Below, one piece after another: positions 44,141 through 55,564 of a DNA stretch of 64,000 nucleotides. Position 1 is the stretch's first letter; each line of letters starts with the position of its first letter. The stretch comes from Nipponacmea schrenckii (Eukaryota > Mollusca > Gastropoda > Lottiidae), in the NCBI GenBank assembly GCA_030562195.1, contig JAUJPP010000012.1:24619476-24683475 (forward strand), read 5' to 3'. A program made the position numbers and the translations under genes. The notes beneath the pieces were generated by a model. The model was not told the DNA's origin. It made no database searches and worked only from the letters and a program-made list of their open reading frames with translations.

Positions 44141-47100
44141 ATGATGAAGTTTGTAGTAAAGAACATTAAGAATGGTTGTAGACAAGGTGTGTTATCAGAG
44201 TTTATCAACCATCCAGATAAACTGATAGAGACACCATTCTGTATGCTATACGCCAGGGCAGGTAATCACATAACTTAATAACTCCCAGATTGTCCACCTG
44301 ACCAATCAACACTAGCATACAACAATGTTGAGAAAGACAGAAAGAAACTTTACATGAATAACAACTAAGGTTCACAAGTCTGCCGTGACAGGGATCCTTT
44401 CTACCAGCTGGTCCTTGGTCAAACCCTTGGCATTGATCTTTCAATGTTTGTTTGTAAATATGACACAACTATAAAACATGTGAATTAAATATATTTGTAT
44501 GTTCACATTTTTTCTGTCTTATTACTTACTTAAAGTTTAGAATCATTGTGAGTAAATTATATGTTAATTTTAGGCAATGCTCCCCATTTAGCTAGAGATG
44601 TATTGAAGAGAATAGAATCAGTACCATCTATAGCTCACATGCCTTTAAATTTACTGTAAGTACTACCGGTATCTCCTAAAGCAGGGATACTGATAATGTT
44701 CTTTTTGCCAGCAATTAATCTCTTTAACGCAGGAATGCTGATTATGTTGTATTTACCAGCGAGCAATGAATCTCTTTAAGCAGGGATGCTGAGTATGTTG
44801 TATTTACCAGCAATGAATCTTTTTAAGCAGGGATTCTGAGTATGTTGTAATTGCCAGCAATGAATCTCTTAAAGCAGGGATATTGATTATATTGTATTTG
44901 CCAGCCATGTCCAATGTTTATTTGAGGCAAAGTATTGAACAATTGGTTTAATTAATAATGTAAACAAGTCTTGAATATTGGATTTAAAGAGACAGTTGTA
45001 CGCTGATTTTTTAAGTTAGTGAAAGGAATCAATAACTTATAATTTTTTCAGTGCTGAAAATCATGAGACAGTAGAGAAATTTAAACACGGAATCGGAAAA
45101 TTTTCAGCCATGGAGGTAAACTGACCTATCTTATTATCATATTTCTAATATCAAAGGTTGTATTTATGACTAATGTCAAAAGCAAACAATTTATGGTATT
45201 TTTCAAGGGACAATAACTAGAAAACAGGCTGTCTTCAATTAAGGGTATTTTATGGGAAAAGTTTCAAGTGTAATAATGACAAGTTGCCTGCTATATATTT
45301 TATTGATATTTTTCAGGATTTCGTGGTATATTCCAGTCTTCACGACCCTTCTACTGTAGTAAAATCAGGATTTAATGATAAACATGGGATCGCTATCTGG
45401 GGTAGGGCCGGAAAACTCAAGGTAGCAAACTTAATCATATTTAAAATGAGAATTTTTAATATTATTTTGATCTGACATTGATTGTGATTTGTTGCTCCAG
45501 AAATAATCTTTTGATTTGAATTTGATTTTATAATAGAGGTTAAATAGAAAGTTAACCTCCATTTCTATAACTAACTGTCCTGATGAGGATTGTGTATCTG
45601 AAACATGTCAGCAGTATGAGATAAGCTCTAGTCAATTAACTAACATTAACCTATATTAGAAAGTTAACCTCCATTTCTATAACTAACTGTCCTGATGAGG
45701 ATTGTGTATCTGAAACATGTCAGCAGTATGGGATGAGCTCTAGTCAATTAGCTAACATTAAATCCTATATTAGAAAGTTAACCTCCATTTCTAAAACTAA
45801 CTGTCCTGATGAGGATTGTGTATCTGAAACATGTCAGCAGTATGAGATGAGCTCTAGTCAATTAGCTAACATTAAGTCCTATATTAGAAAGTTAACCTCC
45901 ATTTCTAAAACTAACTGTCCTGATGAGGTTTGAATTGGGATGACATTGTTAATCAGTTATATTCCTTCTATTCCAGCTGGATGTTGAATTATTTATTAAA
46001 ATACAGGAAGCGTTCCAACCTGATTTTTACCAAGCACTGAGTGATGGAGATACAGATAGTACTTCAACCAATAAACGCTGTCGTAAAGCCGTAGATAGAA
46101 CGCTGGGGTTTCTTGATGATATCTTAGATAAACATAAAAAATCACAGGTAGGTAGTAGGGCCATATTTTTGGATTTTTCAGCCAGTTTCCCCTTTGTCAG
46201 TGATGCAGTTCGGAGGAACTGACATGGAAAAAGCGTCTAGTTGTTTGGATGAGACTGTAAACCGAGGTCTCCTAGGTTACAGGCTGTGCACGTTAATATT
46301 CAAATCTTTATTTCTGTATTTTTTGTCTTTTAGAGATTAAAAAACACGGCTATATTTGGAGTTCTGAATGGAGGTTTTGATGAAAGGGAGAGAATTAGAT
46401 GTGCTAAAGAGACTGCAGCAAGGTCTGTAGATGGTAGGTAGAATTATATGAGATGAACACTAAATTTATTCTCAAGTTTCGATTTCTTCAATTTGGAGTA
46501 AATAGAATAAATTTTATTGTTAAAGATATATAGGAATACTAGAAAGTTTTCATCTTTTTCAGGTTTTGTGTTCGAGGGTTTTTTCACTCCTGGACCAGAA
46601 TCTGAGAAATTCCAACCCACAGACTGTCAGGATCTTTGGAATAAAATATTGGTAAGTGTACACCCCTGCATTTAGTCTCTGGGCCAAAACACTTGATTAG
46701 GATAAACTCAAACTTGCTTCCCAAAACCTAGCATTTTTTATTTGGGGAATTTCTATGAAGTATCAAAGCTAAGACCATACAATATTTACTTTCTGGTTAT
46801 AAATATTGAAGACATATTTTCACCAATTTATAACTTTATAGGTAAAATAACAAATAAAATATAAGGATTTAAAAAAAAATTGTGTTGTCCGACTTCAGGA
46901 AAATTTACCAGAAGAGAAACCAAGGTTAATGCAGTGTATATGGAGCCCAGATAAAGTTATACATGGTGTTGAAATGGGGCTAGATATATTCGACAGCTCG
47001 TATCCTTTTGGTATTTTTAGTGATACAGAAATGAAAATGGGAGTTTTATTCTCTACTGTTCGGTTGAGTTGGATTCCCATCTATGAGAGTGTGAAAGTCT

Positions 47101-48348
47101 GATGACCTTCAATAAATCATCTTCACTCATAATTCCAGTTCACCCAGCTGTAAATTGGTACGGATAATCCGAGAAAAGATCAATACCAAGAGGTTCAGCC
47201 AAGGACCAGCTGGTAGAAAGGATCCTTTGTGAACCTAAGTTGTTATCCTTGTAAAATCAATACCAAGAGGTTTGACCAAGGACCAGCTGGTAGAAAGGAT
47301 CTTAGTAAACCTAAGTTATTATCCTTGTAAAATATAGTTGTGTCTTTCTTTCTTAAAAGATGAGCAGGGTTTCGTTTTTCAATCAAAAGCAGTTTACTTG
47401 ACTAGTCTACTGAGAGTCTAATTCCTTGACATTGTTGATAGATATCCATACCTAGTAACAGAACGATTCTCGGCTCTCTGTTATAATTACACCATACCCT
47501 GTCTAGAAACAGACGATACTGTTATACCAGGTTCATACCAAATAAACCTCACTCACAAAAAGTAAGACAAGTTTCTTTGTGGATCCACCCTCTATCAATC
47601 CCTTTATTTAAAATCTGTCTATTCATTCATTCATCCATTCATTCAACCCTCATCTATCTATGAACAGGAAAACTGGCATTGCTTATAATTTAAGCATATT
47701 CTTAAAAGTCTCTTGCTGATTTTTCAGCTTGAATCACATCATGTTTAATTTAAAGTAAAATGTATTTGATGTTTTTTCTCTCCAGATATTTTGAAGATTT
47801 TGGTCCAGTTTTAAAAGGGTGTGAATGTTATTGTTGTCGCAACTATAGCCGATCGTACATTCATCATTTATTAAACACCACTGAGTTATTAGCTAGGATC
47901 TTGTTACAGATGTAAGTAGCGTTACTCGGTAGCGCTGATTCTTTCTCTATAGGTAGTGTCTAGTTGTCAAGTTGCTGAGATTTGACAATAAAACGAGGCC
48001 CCTGTGTGCCACAGGCTGTTGCAAAAAACAGTCGGCTAATGTCACTGTGCTGTAAAAATTTCCCTCATTTATACTACATGGCGTTGCCTATTTGGTGCAA
48101 AAAAGTAGGAAGTAAAACTCCATTTTAAGTGATAATGATTTTGATGTAGGTCTGTTCTCTTCAAAATGAATTTAGTAATATATTTTTAATGAAAGCCAAA
48201 TTCAGTTACTTTTTTTAATTTCAGACATAATTTTCACCATTACTTCAAGTTTTTTGAAAGTTTGCGACGATCTCTGGCTGATGATAACTGGCAGGAATTC
48301 AAAACTTTAATTTTAAAACAAAAACCACAAGAATCAGCTGAAAGATGA
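44141..48348 (+). CDS. QTRT2: Queuine tRNA-ribosyltransferase accessory subunit 2
   Basis: Eleven exons: 44141-44261, 44574-44655, 45052-45115, 45317-45421, 45977-46147, 46334-46433, 46563-46651, 46899-46999, 47442-47561, 47786-47911, 48225-48348, joining to 400 residues (human 415). With catalytic QTRT1 it forms the heterodimer that swaps guanine 34 for queuine in GU(N)-anticodon tRNAs; it sits at the outer mitochondrial membrane in mammals. Visible: GCRQGVL and a GNAPHL start; [41 protein letters not shown]; and the zinc site C330, C332, C335, H361 inside GCECYCC and IHNFHHY, which fits human C351, C353, C356, H382. The exon 8 donor is weak (CTC/GTATCC); the joining is supported by frame and by the [11 protein letters not shown] block. 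The start could be either of two adjacent ATGs. Confidence 0.94.
44340..44455 (-). repeat. Dispersed CAGCTGGTAGAAAGGATCC repeat, inverted
   Basis: GATCCTTTCTACCAGCTGG with TCCTTGGTCAAACC, in QTRT2 intron 1. Confidence 0.85.
44664..44910 (+). repeat. Tandem repeat of about 62 bp in QTRT2 intron 2
   Basis: Four degenerate units with CCAGCAATGAATCTCTT and AAGCAGGGATGCTGA. The founder includes the start of intron 2 about ten bases after the donor. Confidence 0.8.
45574..45615 (+). ncRNA. Hammerhead ribozyme-like motif, copy 1
   Basis: CTGATGA (45580-45586) is followed by stem II GGAT/ATCT with loop TGTGT, then GAA (45600-45602) and the palindrome ACATGT (45603-45608), then C at 45609. This makes the classical GUC cleavage triplet. 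Helix I can form from ACTGT (45574-45578) and GCAGT (45611-45615), with one A-C mismatch next to the core and a G-U pair. Helix III would be two pairs with a two-base loop, or six pairs between two copies, as in dimeric hammerheads. Confidence 0.55.
45686..45727 (+). ncRNA. Hammerhead ribozyme-like motif, copy 2
   Basis: Same core as copy 1: CTGATGA at 45692-45698, GAAAC at 45712-45716, predicted cleavage after C45721. All core and helix bases are unchanged. Confidence 0.55.
45800..45841 (+). ncRNA. Hammerhead ribozyme-like motif, copy 3
   Basis: Same core: CTGATGA at 45806-45812, GAAAC at 45826-45830, predicted cleavage after C45835. The fourth unit (CTGATGA at 45920) loses the pattern just after CTGATGAGG. 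Confidence 0.55.
46165..46300 (+). repeat. SINE body fragment in QTRT2 intron 5
   Basis: GATGCAGTTCGGAGGAACTG and GGCTGTGCACGTTAA match the SINE body at 41098-41465. Confidence 0.8.
47100..47340 (+). repeat. Dispersed CAGCTGGTAGAAAGGATCC repeat, two units with left flank, QTRT2 intron 8
   Basis: The left flank ATCATCTTCACTCATAATTCC is shared with copies at 7118, 55480 (inverted) and 58240. The element is therefore longer than the 75-bp unit that forms arrays. Confidence 0.85.
47945..48125 (+). repeat. SINE body and tail fragment in QTRT2 intron 10
   Basis: Contains a degenerate GTCTAGTTGT, GCCACAGGCTGT and tail AAAAAGTAGGAAGTAAAACTCC. Confidence 0.7.
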
Positions 48349-49134
48349 AGGAGATTGGAACCAATGTAAATATCAAATTTGAATTTTGAAGTGGAGTATT
48401 TTTTATTTGTTATTTGGATTCTTAGTTTGACCAGATAAGGGTGTGAACCAACTTTCGTAATACAATACCACGGCAGCTCAAATATCAGGAATTAATGTGC
48501 TCTGTCATGGCCCGTTTGACGTTGTGACAACAGATAAACATCCTCACCATTCTCAACCTCGAATAAGTAATAGAAGGACAGGAAAAATGTGATCATTGAC
48601 TACTGAAGTGTATCTTAGAAAGGTTTTTAGCTGAAAAGTTAGACAACAGGACAATAGTATATATTTTTAATGTATTTTCTTAAATGATATGTTGACTCTA
48701 TGTAAAGGATGTTTGGCCACTGCATGAAATTTATCGAAAATAAAAACGTGTTATTATGCTCATAGGCTTAATAACAGCAGGGTAAAAAACAAGGATTCCC
48801 CATAATATTGGATCAAGATTCTCAAGAAGGTAGTTTTAACTCTGCCTAACTTTAATAAAAAACCTAGCTAAGTTGTCATTTCTAAAGATGTTTGTTTTCC
48901 TCTATAAATCCAGTCAGTTCTAAAAGAAAAGTTAAATAAGAATAAATAACAAAATATATCTTTAATAAAATGGTTACCTTTATTTCTATAACAATTAAAG
49001 AAATAACTAAAATATAACAAAGGATTATTTCTGAGCCCTGCAGAATTATTCAATAATACATGGTGAATTATGTAACAATTTAAACCTTTCTAAGTCAAAA
49101 AAATAGAACATTTTCTGAGAGGTTTTTTAACCTA
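48349..49134. other. Convergent 3-prime ends of QTRT2 and HMCES
   Basis: Plus-strand AATAAA at 48739-48744 and 48854-48859 can end QTRT2; minus-strand AATAAA at 48979-48984 can end HMCES, about 150 bases after its stop. If these are used the two transcripts do not overlap, or barely do. No other feature seen. Confidence 0.55.
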
Positions 49135-52100
49135 TTAATTAGTTTTCTGTCGTTTTGAGGAAGGTTCTTCGTTAGGTTTAGATTTATTTTCTGTTTTTTT
49201 TCCCAACCAACTCATCATAAAATTGCTGCTTGCAGATTTCTTGGGTTTTCTGAAAATTGAAGATCAGAAATTATACTATGGACTACAAACTGTATTAGGC
49301 AATATAAATGTGGTGTGATACTCTTTGGAATTTTCTGGAATTACAGGAACCGCTTGCATATACTTTGACTAATAAAAGACTTCAGAATCTCTTTAACAAG
49401 ATAGTTGGTAAATGTAGATTGAAACATTTCGGTTAAGCGTTGTCATGGAAGCACAGACACAGGCATGTTGGCACAATCTCCAGTGAAAGAGTTTTGTAAG
49501 ATGGTTGTTGTTAGACAGGAAATTGGAATGGTAAAAAAAAAAAACGATAAGTGTCCTTCCTTGATTCACAAACAAAAGCTGGAATGACGTTTAGGGAAAT
49601 TCTACTAGAAGAACTTACTGAGGGTCTATCTGCAGTACACAATCAGGTGATTTATTCCTGGAGTTGTTGACAATAGAGGATACAGGATGCATTGTGATAC
49701 ACTCGGTTGGTCTGATTAGTTTACACGCCTACAATCAAATGGGATAATGGATCGTTAGGATGGATTGTTTGTTAAACAATATCTTCCTAATAAGACTGAT
49801 TTACCCGTCAACTCAGATGAGAAACAACAACCATGATATTTTAACAATAAAACCTTTAGGCAAGACAGATTCATCAGCAGCTATTTCTCACAAACTTCTC
49901 TTGCCCAATTCCATGTAAACATTCTGACTGAAGTTTTAAGGCATTATGAACTTTGAACTTGATGTATCTTAACCCCCACCCTCCACAAAAATCTTGATCT
50001 CAAGCTTACCTTACTTAAAGGGACATGCCCAAAATCTAACCATTGATCTATTTCTTCATCTGTTGATAACATAGCCTGTAATATGATATTTCATAGAATA
50101 AGATGCTACTCTTTGTATAAGGTCTTGGGTGATTAGGGTGTAATAAAACTTTGAGTGAAAAACTTTCAAAGCAGACGACAATATTGCTTGTGTAGAGGAA
50201 GGAAGTCTGGGTGTCTGAATAATGATTCCAGGCAAGAGTTTCTAGGGGCTTGTTAGAGGGGTTGGAAGAAGCAAAGAGAGTTTCAGGGTATACTTACAGG
50301 CATTCTATGATGTATCCAGGCCATGGTAAATAGGAGATTGTTTGAGGGGTAGGGGAAAGGAAGGGGGAATACTAGGTATATTTTGAGGGGTAGGGGAAAT
50401 GAGGGGAGGAGGGGGGAATACTTACAGGCATTCTATGGTGTATCCAAGCCATGGCAGGCGAGGAGTCAACTGTAATAATACTATAAGAATAAATTTCATC
50501 AGAACCCTGTAACAAATAACTTTATTAAAGTGATATTGCATCTTAAAATGGATATAAAAGATTTATCAATTGTTTTCAAAAATCTATTGCATTACCATGG
50601 ATAATTACTAAGTGTTTTTGGATTTATCAGATTATACAAGGATTCTGTTATGTTATTTATGACAGCAGGTACACATCTACTGATGAATATATACTCTTAT
50701 TGACCAAGTTTGAATTTTATAAATTTCATGATTGATTCAAGACAAGGTATTTGCTAAATTGTTTTACGAGTATTGGAGTATAATTTACTTACATCTGGTT
50801 GTTTCCAAATTTCAAAAACTCCTGCCATCGTTAACAATTTATTTCCTGTCCATTCTAAAATAAGAATATATTGAAAAATATTTCACAATTCAATTTTGTC
50901 TACAACCTTAGCTATGTGGACTCTCTGAAATTAGGCTGAATGGTCATACAGTTATACCACATGAAATGGTGTTTTATCTCCTACACTTCTGTACCTTATG
51001 AAGACAGGCAACGCTACAAAGGGTGGAAAAAGGGAAATTTTGCCAGGATATTGGCATTAGCCTACAATTTATTGCGATTTCCAACTGTTGAGGGATCTTT
51101 AACGAACATAGCTTGTATACCAAATTACGTTTTTTTAAAGCAATGTGAATTTGTACCAACAAGTAATTAAATGCCCAAAAAGATGGGGTATTATTAGTAA
51201 CATTTTTCAATTTTATTCAAGAAACTCACCATCTTCTTTATTACCAACATCTGTCATGGATTCTGTAGAATTGTCATTTTCCATTTTGGCTTTAGAACTA
51301 TCAGAAGAAGAATCTGACTCTACTTTTACTTTAGATCCATTCTCATGTTCTTGTTTGATATTATTTTCAATGTCTACCTCTTGTTTTATTTCTCCTTCTT
51401 TTTTATTGATATCTACTTTCACTTTGTCTGCGCCAAATTCTAGCTCTATATTTTCAACTTTCACTTGATCTGGGTTCAATTCCTGCTTAGCTGACGTTTT
51501 AATATCATCTACTTTCGGTTTCTCTGGGTTCACTTCCTGTTTTATTTCTGTTTTAATATTTTTGAAATCTTTGTCCTCTGAAAACTTATCTTTGGGAAAA
51601 TAGATAAAATAGGGTTGTTTGTTTTTCTCAGATCTCTTCCACTCAAAAAATCTGAAATAGATTTATAAAATGTTTTCTGCTGACATGATGGCTGAAAACC
51701 TTACCATTCATTAATGATGCGCATAAATTAAAGCATATGCTAATTAGTTGAATCATTTAGGATCAATCAATATTGTAAGAAATTAACTTGTAAAATCCAC
51801 TCTCAAATGTTGTCTTAAATCTCAGACTTAATTATGCGCATATTGAATGACATAATTATTAGTTAAGTTGTTTTAGATTCTTAGTGTATGAAATTCATCT
51901 TGTATTTCACTTGTAACCCACACTCAAATTTAGTGCCCTAAATAACATGGTATTCAACTGAGCCTTAAAGTGAAGGCCGTTGCTTTAGGGAGTCTGCAGA
52001 ATGTCAACTTTCAACCAATTTCACAAAAATTTGCGCAAGCCATTTAACTTTTGCTAAGTTTTTTTTTTTACGCTTGCTGCACATATTTTTTCTGATCAGT

Positions 52101-53666
52101 CAATTTATAATCTATTTCTTACCCTTCAGCTAGTATAACACATCTCTGTCCCTTCTCTAGTGGAACTTTATACGTTCGTTTAGTCAGCATGCCCTCGGCA
52201 CGACAGTTATTAGTCTCGTACTCTATTTTATATGGGTCACCTTTATGCCACGAGGGAACCAAACCCCATTTCATTGGCTGTATAACTCTTTCAACACCTT
52301 CTTCTATCTCTCCTGGTCGATAGTGTCTACTGGATAACATTACTGGTCTGGAAGAACAAGATTATAATAATCATCTTTAAGTATATACTCTCCTATAGTA
52401 ACACTGGGTTAAACAACTTTAATATTACCTGTTGGGAGTCTTTTGCTACAATATACGTTGTCTGTTTCTTATGTGTGAGATAACACGCCTATAGAAAGGT
52501 CCCGAAAATTTGCTGCACTGTGTGGTAATTTAGTTAGACTGCCTATGAAACAGAATCCTTTGTGGTCTGAGGTATATAAGACAATCTTTCCTTACGCAGG
52601 AGATGCCACGCCTATTGCTTCTAAGATAGAAAGGTCTAAACAATCCTTTGTGGTCTGATATATACTATAGACTGAGACAATAGTAGTTATCTGTCCTTAC
52701 GTGTGAGATGCCATGCCTATTGCTTGTTAAGATAGAAAGGTCTAGACAATCCTTTGTGGTCTGATATATACTATAGACTGAGACAATAGTAGTTATCTGT
52801 CCTTACGTGTGAGAAGCAGGAGCTATATTGTGAGAAGGATAATATTTTTTCCCTCCTGGTGCATCCTTCCATGCTGGTTTCTGTTTTCTACCATTTTTGT
52901 TTATATATCTTGTGGCTTTACAAATATCATCTGGTGCTAAGGCACTGGAATAGATTAATATTCAAAATGTATTAAAACTATATACAAACTTCGGCCAAAA
53001 TCTGGCATTCCCGTTTCCTCTCTCCTTCTGATATAAAAATAAGAGAGCAAATGAAAATTAAATGTATGGAGTTTTACATCCTACTCTTCTTCACCTAATG
53101 GGCTAATGAAAACAGGAGTAAACAAGAGCAAAAGTTAATTTTTAACAATGGACTCAACCACTTAGTGTATTAGATTGATTGAAAAAATGCTTTAGTGGAA
53201 CAATTTAATATTGAAATAAGCGGTGATAGATGACCTATCACATTTAATTTTACAGCACTGACCACCGATAAATCAAAATCAAAACAATAACAATCTTTAT
53301 TTAATGTCAGTTTTTTCAAGAAATAACATTGCCATTAACCTATGGCCATTTTTACCAAATTAAAAGTTAATACTAGAGCAAGCTTAATGTTGAATTATAA
53401 ACGAAAATGAGTGAGAAAAAATGTTATTATTGTGGGTGTTTAACACGTGCGATTAAAAGTCAATAATTATAAGCACGTGTCAATGTTGACTATTTACATC
53501 ATGACGTAATAAAAATAAGGCCACGCCTTCTCTTACGTGAGTGACGTGTGAAAGAATGTCGAAAAAAAAACGTTGACCCTTGCCCTTTCTTCTGAGCCAA
53601 ATTTAGGAATCTCTGGAAATGTTTGCATGATTTAAACAATGCCTACCAAGCAGTACGACCACACAT
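49135..53666 (-). CDS. HMCES: Abasic site processing protein HMCES (SRAP domain)
   Basis: Nine exons in transcript order: 53647-53666, 52807-52944, 52123-52347, 51230-51651, 50793-50854, 50426-50506, 50010-50075, 49619-49728, 49135-49249, joining to 412 residues (human 354). HMCES covalently traps abasic sites in single-stranded DNA through the N-terminal cysteine. Seen: MCGRTAC start with catalytic C2; [19 protein letters not shown] with the conserved Asn (100); GFFEW with E131; LLTMAG; IHHRMP (311-316) with the active-site His; [12 protein letters not shown]. The C-terminus has [12 protein letters not shown], which resembles the PCNA-box region of human HMCES, and a basic end. Exon 4 adds an unusual insertion of about 120 residues (148-268) with repeated lysine-glutamate motifs. 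Shares a promoter region with the gene starting at 54303. Confidence 0.95.
50297..50332 (-). repeat. Partial duplicate of HMCES exon 6 and its donor
   Basis: Reads CCATGGCCTGGATACATCAT then AGAATGCCT and GTAAGT on the minus strand, a near-perfect copy of the last 30 bases of exon 6 (WIHHRMP) plus donor, about 130 bases downstream of the real one. Between them is a purine-rich tract that is itself repeated (GAGGGGTAGGGGAAA). Confidence 0.8.
50960..51115 (-). repeat. SINE body and tail, inverted, in HMCES intron 4
   Basis: Begins with ATGGTGTTTTATCTCCTACAC, then CAGGCAACGC and GATTTCCAACTGTTGAGGGA, the reverse of the SINE body and tail. Confidence 0.75.
52545..52810 (-). repeat. Tandem duplication including the HMCES exon 2 donor
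   Basis: Two full and one degenerate unit of about 118 bp share CAATCCTTTGTGGTCTGA and ATCTGTCCTTACGTGTGAGA. The last block is the true exon 2 donor region (52807), so each unit carries a copy of the donor sequence. Confidence 0.8.
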
Positions 53667-54302
53667 GGCGAAAATATTAGACTGTCATAAAATTGTAAGC
53701 TTCAGATGCTGAAAAAATCAGGAATATTCTCAGAAAATGTAAACATCTCTTTCGCGCGGTTTCGGTTTTCTAAAATTTGTGATTTGCTTCTCACATATCA
53801 CGAACAGAAAATTAATATTTTAAGAATTATGTTCATTTATCAAAGAAAATTTTTTAGAAAAATAATTCAAAGTAAGATTTTGTACTTTTTGTATAGAACT
53901 GGCATTGTACAGCTCATAAATGTTACAAACTAACGTCCTTTAAATTCATTTCGTTTTCATTTTACAGTGATCTTTTTTTAATCAGCCTCTGAATTCAGAT
54001 CAACCAATAAAATGTGTTGTTTTGAGGTGTTTGATTTCTGCTCGGCTCAAATGTTACGCGCGCTCCGATTGGTGCGGTACTCTCACGTGATCTGTCTAAT
54101 GTCAGCGAAGTGTAGGTCAGTCAATCGCGGTCAAATAAAGTTTATTCATCCGTTACTAACGGAATTTTAGCCCTTCAGATTTTTGGATTTAGTTACATAA
54201 GAAGACGATGTCTTTGGTTTAGTTACAGATGAATAAATTCAGTGCATAGACTTTAAAGAAAACGGCGACAAATTTCGTGAAGTTGCAAACTTAAAATCCA
54301 AG
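53667..54302. promoter_or_regulatory. Probable bidirectional promoter, HMCES / gene at 54303
   Basis: The divergent start codons are 636 bases apart. The region has an inverted CCAAT box in CCGATTGGTGC (near 54067), the GC-rich ACGCGCGCTCC, an E-box CACGTG (54086-54091) and no TATA box. Confidence 0.45.
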
Positions 54303-54335
54303 ATGGCGGCTGAAAGTGGTACCTCCTATTATCAG
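54303..54335 (+). CDS. First coding exon of an unidentified gene (partial)
   Basis: ATG in a strong context (AAGATGGCG) opens 11 codons, MAAESGTSYYQ, ending at a GTTTGT donor. Position opposite HMCES in a CpG-containing promoter supports it. No downstream exon is evident to the end of the window, so intron 1 would be at least 9.6 kb. The short peptide does not identify the gene. Confidence 0.5.
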
Positions 54336-55334
54336 GTTTGTAATGTTTATGTTTGTGTCTGTGACAAATATTGTTTGGTTTTTGTTTAATTAATGAAGTA
54401 ATCTTTAAACTGATTGATTAATTAACCCAAAAGGTGTGTAATTAGAGAGATTACGTCATTATTAATGACCCCTTGATCTTTTTGATTTTCCTTCAAAAAT
54501 CAAAATTTGATAAATGTGTCAAAATGACAGATGAAGAAATGAGATGAGTCAGAGGGTATTTTTTGTCTCAGTTCTCTGTCAGACAATTTGGCACTCTCTC
54601 AAGTACAAATGTCTATTTCATTTCCTTTTGTTGGCTAATGACTTCCGTTGGTGTGGCTAACTCCACAGATCAAAGGTTTAGAGGAGAAATTAAAAAAATA
54701 ACTAGACTATGTATGATTTGGGTCTGATAAAAGTTTGAGCTTTCGTAATATACACATACATATGATATTATCATTTTTATTTGTTCATTTTCATCTTCAG
54801 TTTTTTACAACTTAATCTCAGTTGTGGAAGTAGGAAAAGTGTTCTTACAGTAAAATGTTTTTTTTTTATGGCAATGCTTAGATTGTAGGATATTAGAAAA
54901 TTGAGGGCCTTATGGCCTACATTCCCATTTACTAAGCTGATTTGACCGTCCTACGTTTGATGAAGGGAAGGGATTTCTGTCAAGTATATCCTCTACTATT
55001 AATAGGTCCAAAAAATGCAAATCGCAGATGTTGAGTAAGGAGAGAGTTCTCAAATAATTTCTTCAGTCTTGATACTGTGTTCTTCCTCTGTATTTCTTCT
55101 TCTGTAGTTCTCCTTATATCTGTTGCTTCTGTATGGTGTAGTATCTTCAGTAAAGGTTGCAAAGTAACCAATTGTAACACCAGCCATCTTTCTATGACTA
55201 CCTGAATCAGACTTCAGGTGATTGAAAGAAATCCAAGACATCTTTATCAGTTGACACAGCTGTAAAAGGATAAACTTACAGATAATCTATGTCAAGCTGG
55301 GTCACTTGTTAGAAAGAAAAGAAAGAAACAACTA

Positions 55335-55480
55335 TATTTTACAAGTTATGTTCACAAATCTGCTTTGACAGGGATCCTATCTAACAGCTGGTTCTTGGTC
55401 AAACCTCTTGGTATAGGTCACTCCCGGATTATTCATGCTCATTAACAGATAGGTGGACTGGAATTATGAGTGAAGATGAC
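55335..55480 (-). repeat. Dispersed CAGCTGGTAGAAAGGATCC repeat with long flank, inverted
   Basis: GGGATCCTATCTAACAGCTG, CCTCTTGGTATAGGTCACTC and GGAATTATGAGTGAAGATGA, the reverse of the long form of the element. Confidence 0.85.
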
Positions 55481-55564
55481 ATTGAATTACACATGCTAAT
55501 CGATATTAGAACTCACGTCCAGCTTTTGGCAGAATCAGATGGTTACATTTCTTTGTTAGAAGTT

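Larger units (their letters stand above)
45540..45935 (+). repeat. 112-114-bp tandem array in QTRT2 intron 4
   Basis: Unit starts at about 45547, 45659, 45773 and 45887; three full units and a truncated fourth. Each full unit has a hammerhead-ribozyme-like core (see the three ncRNA entries). It is transcribed in sense with QTRT2. Confidence 0.92.

Noticed and set aside
45733..45933. A plus-strand frame with repeated residues in QTRT2 intron 4
   Set aside because: It is a by-product of the 114-bp repeat period (3 x 38); the structured RNA explanation fits better.
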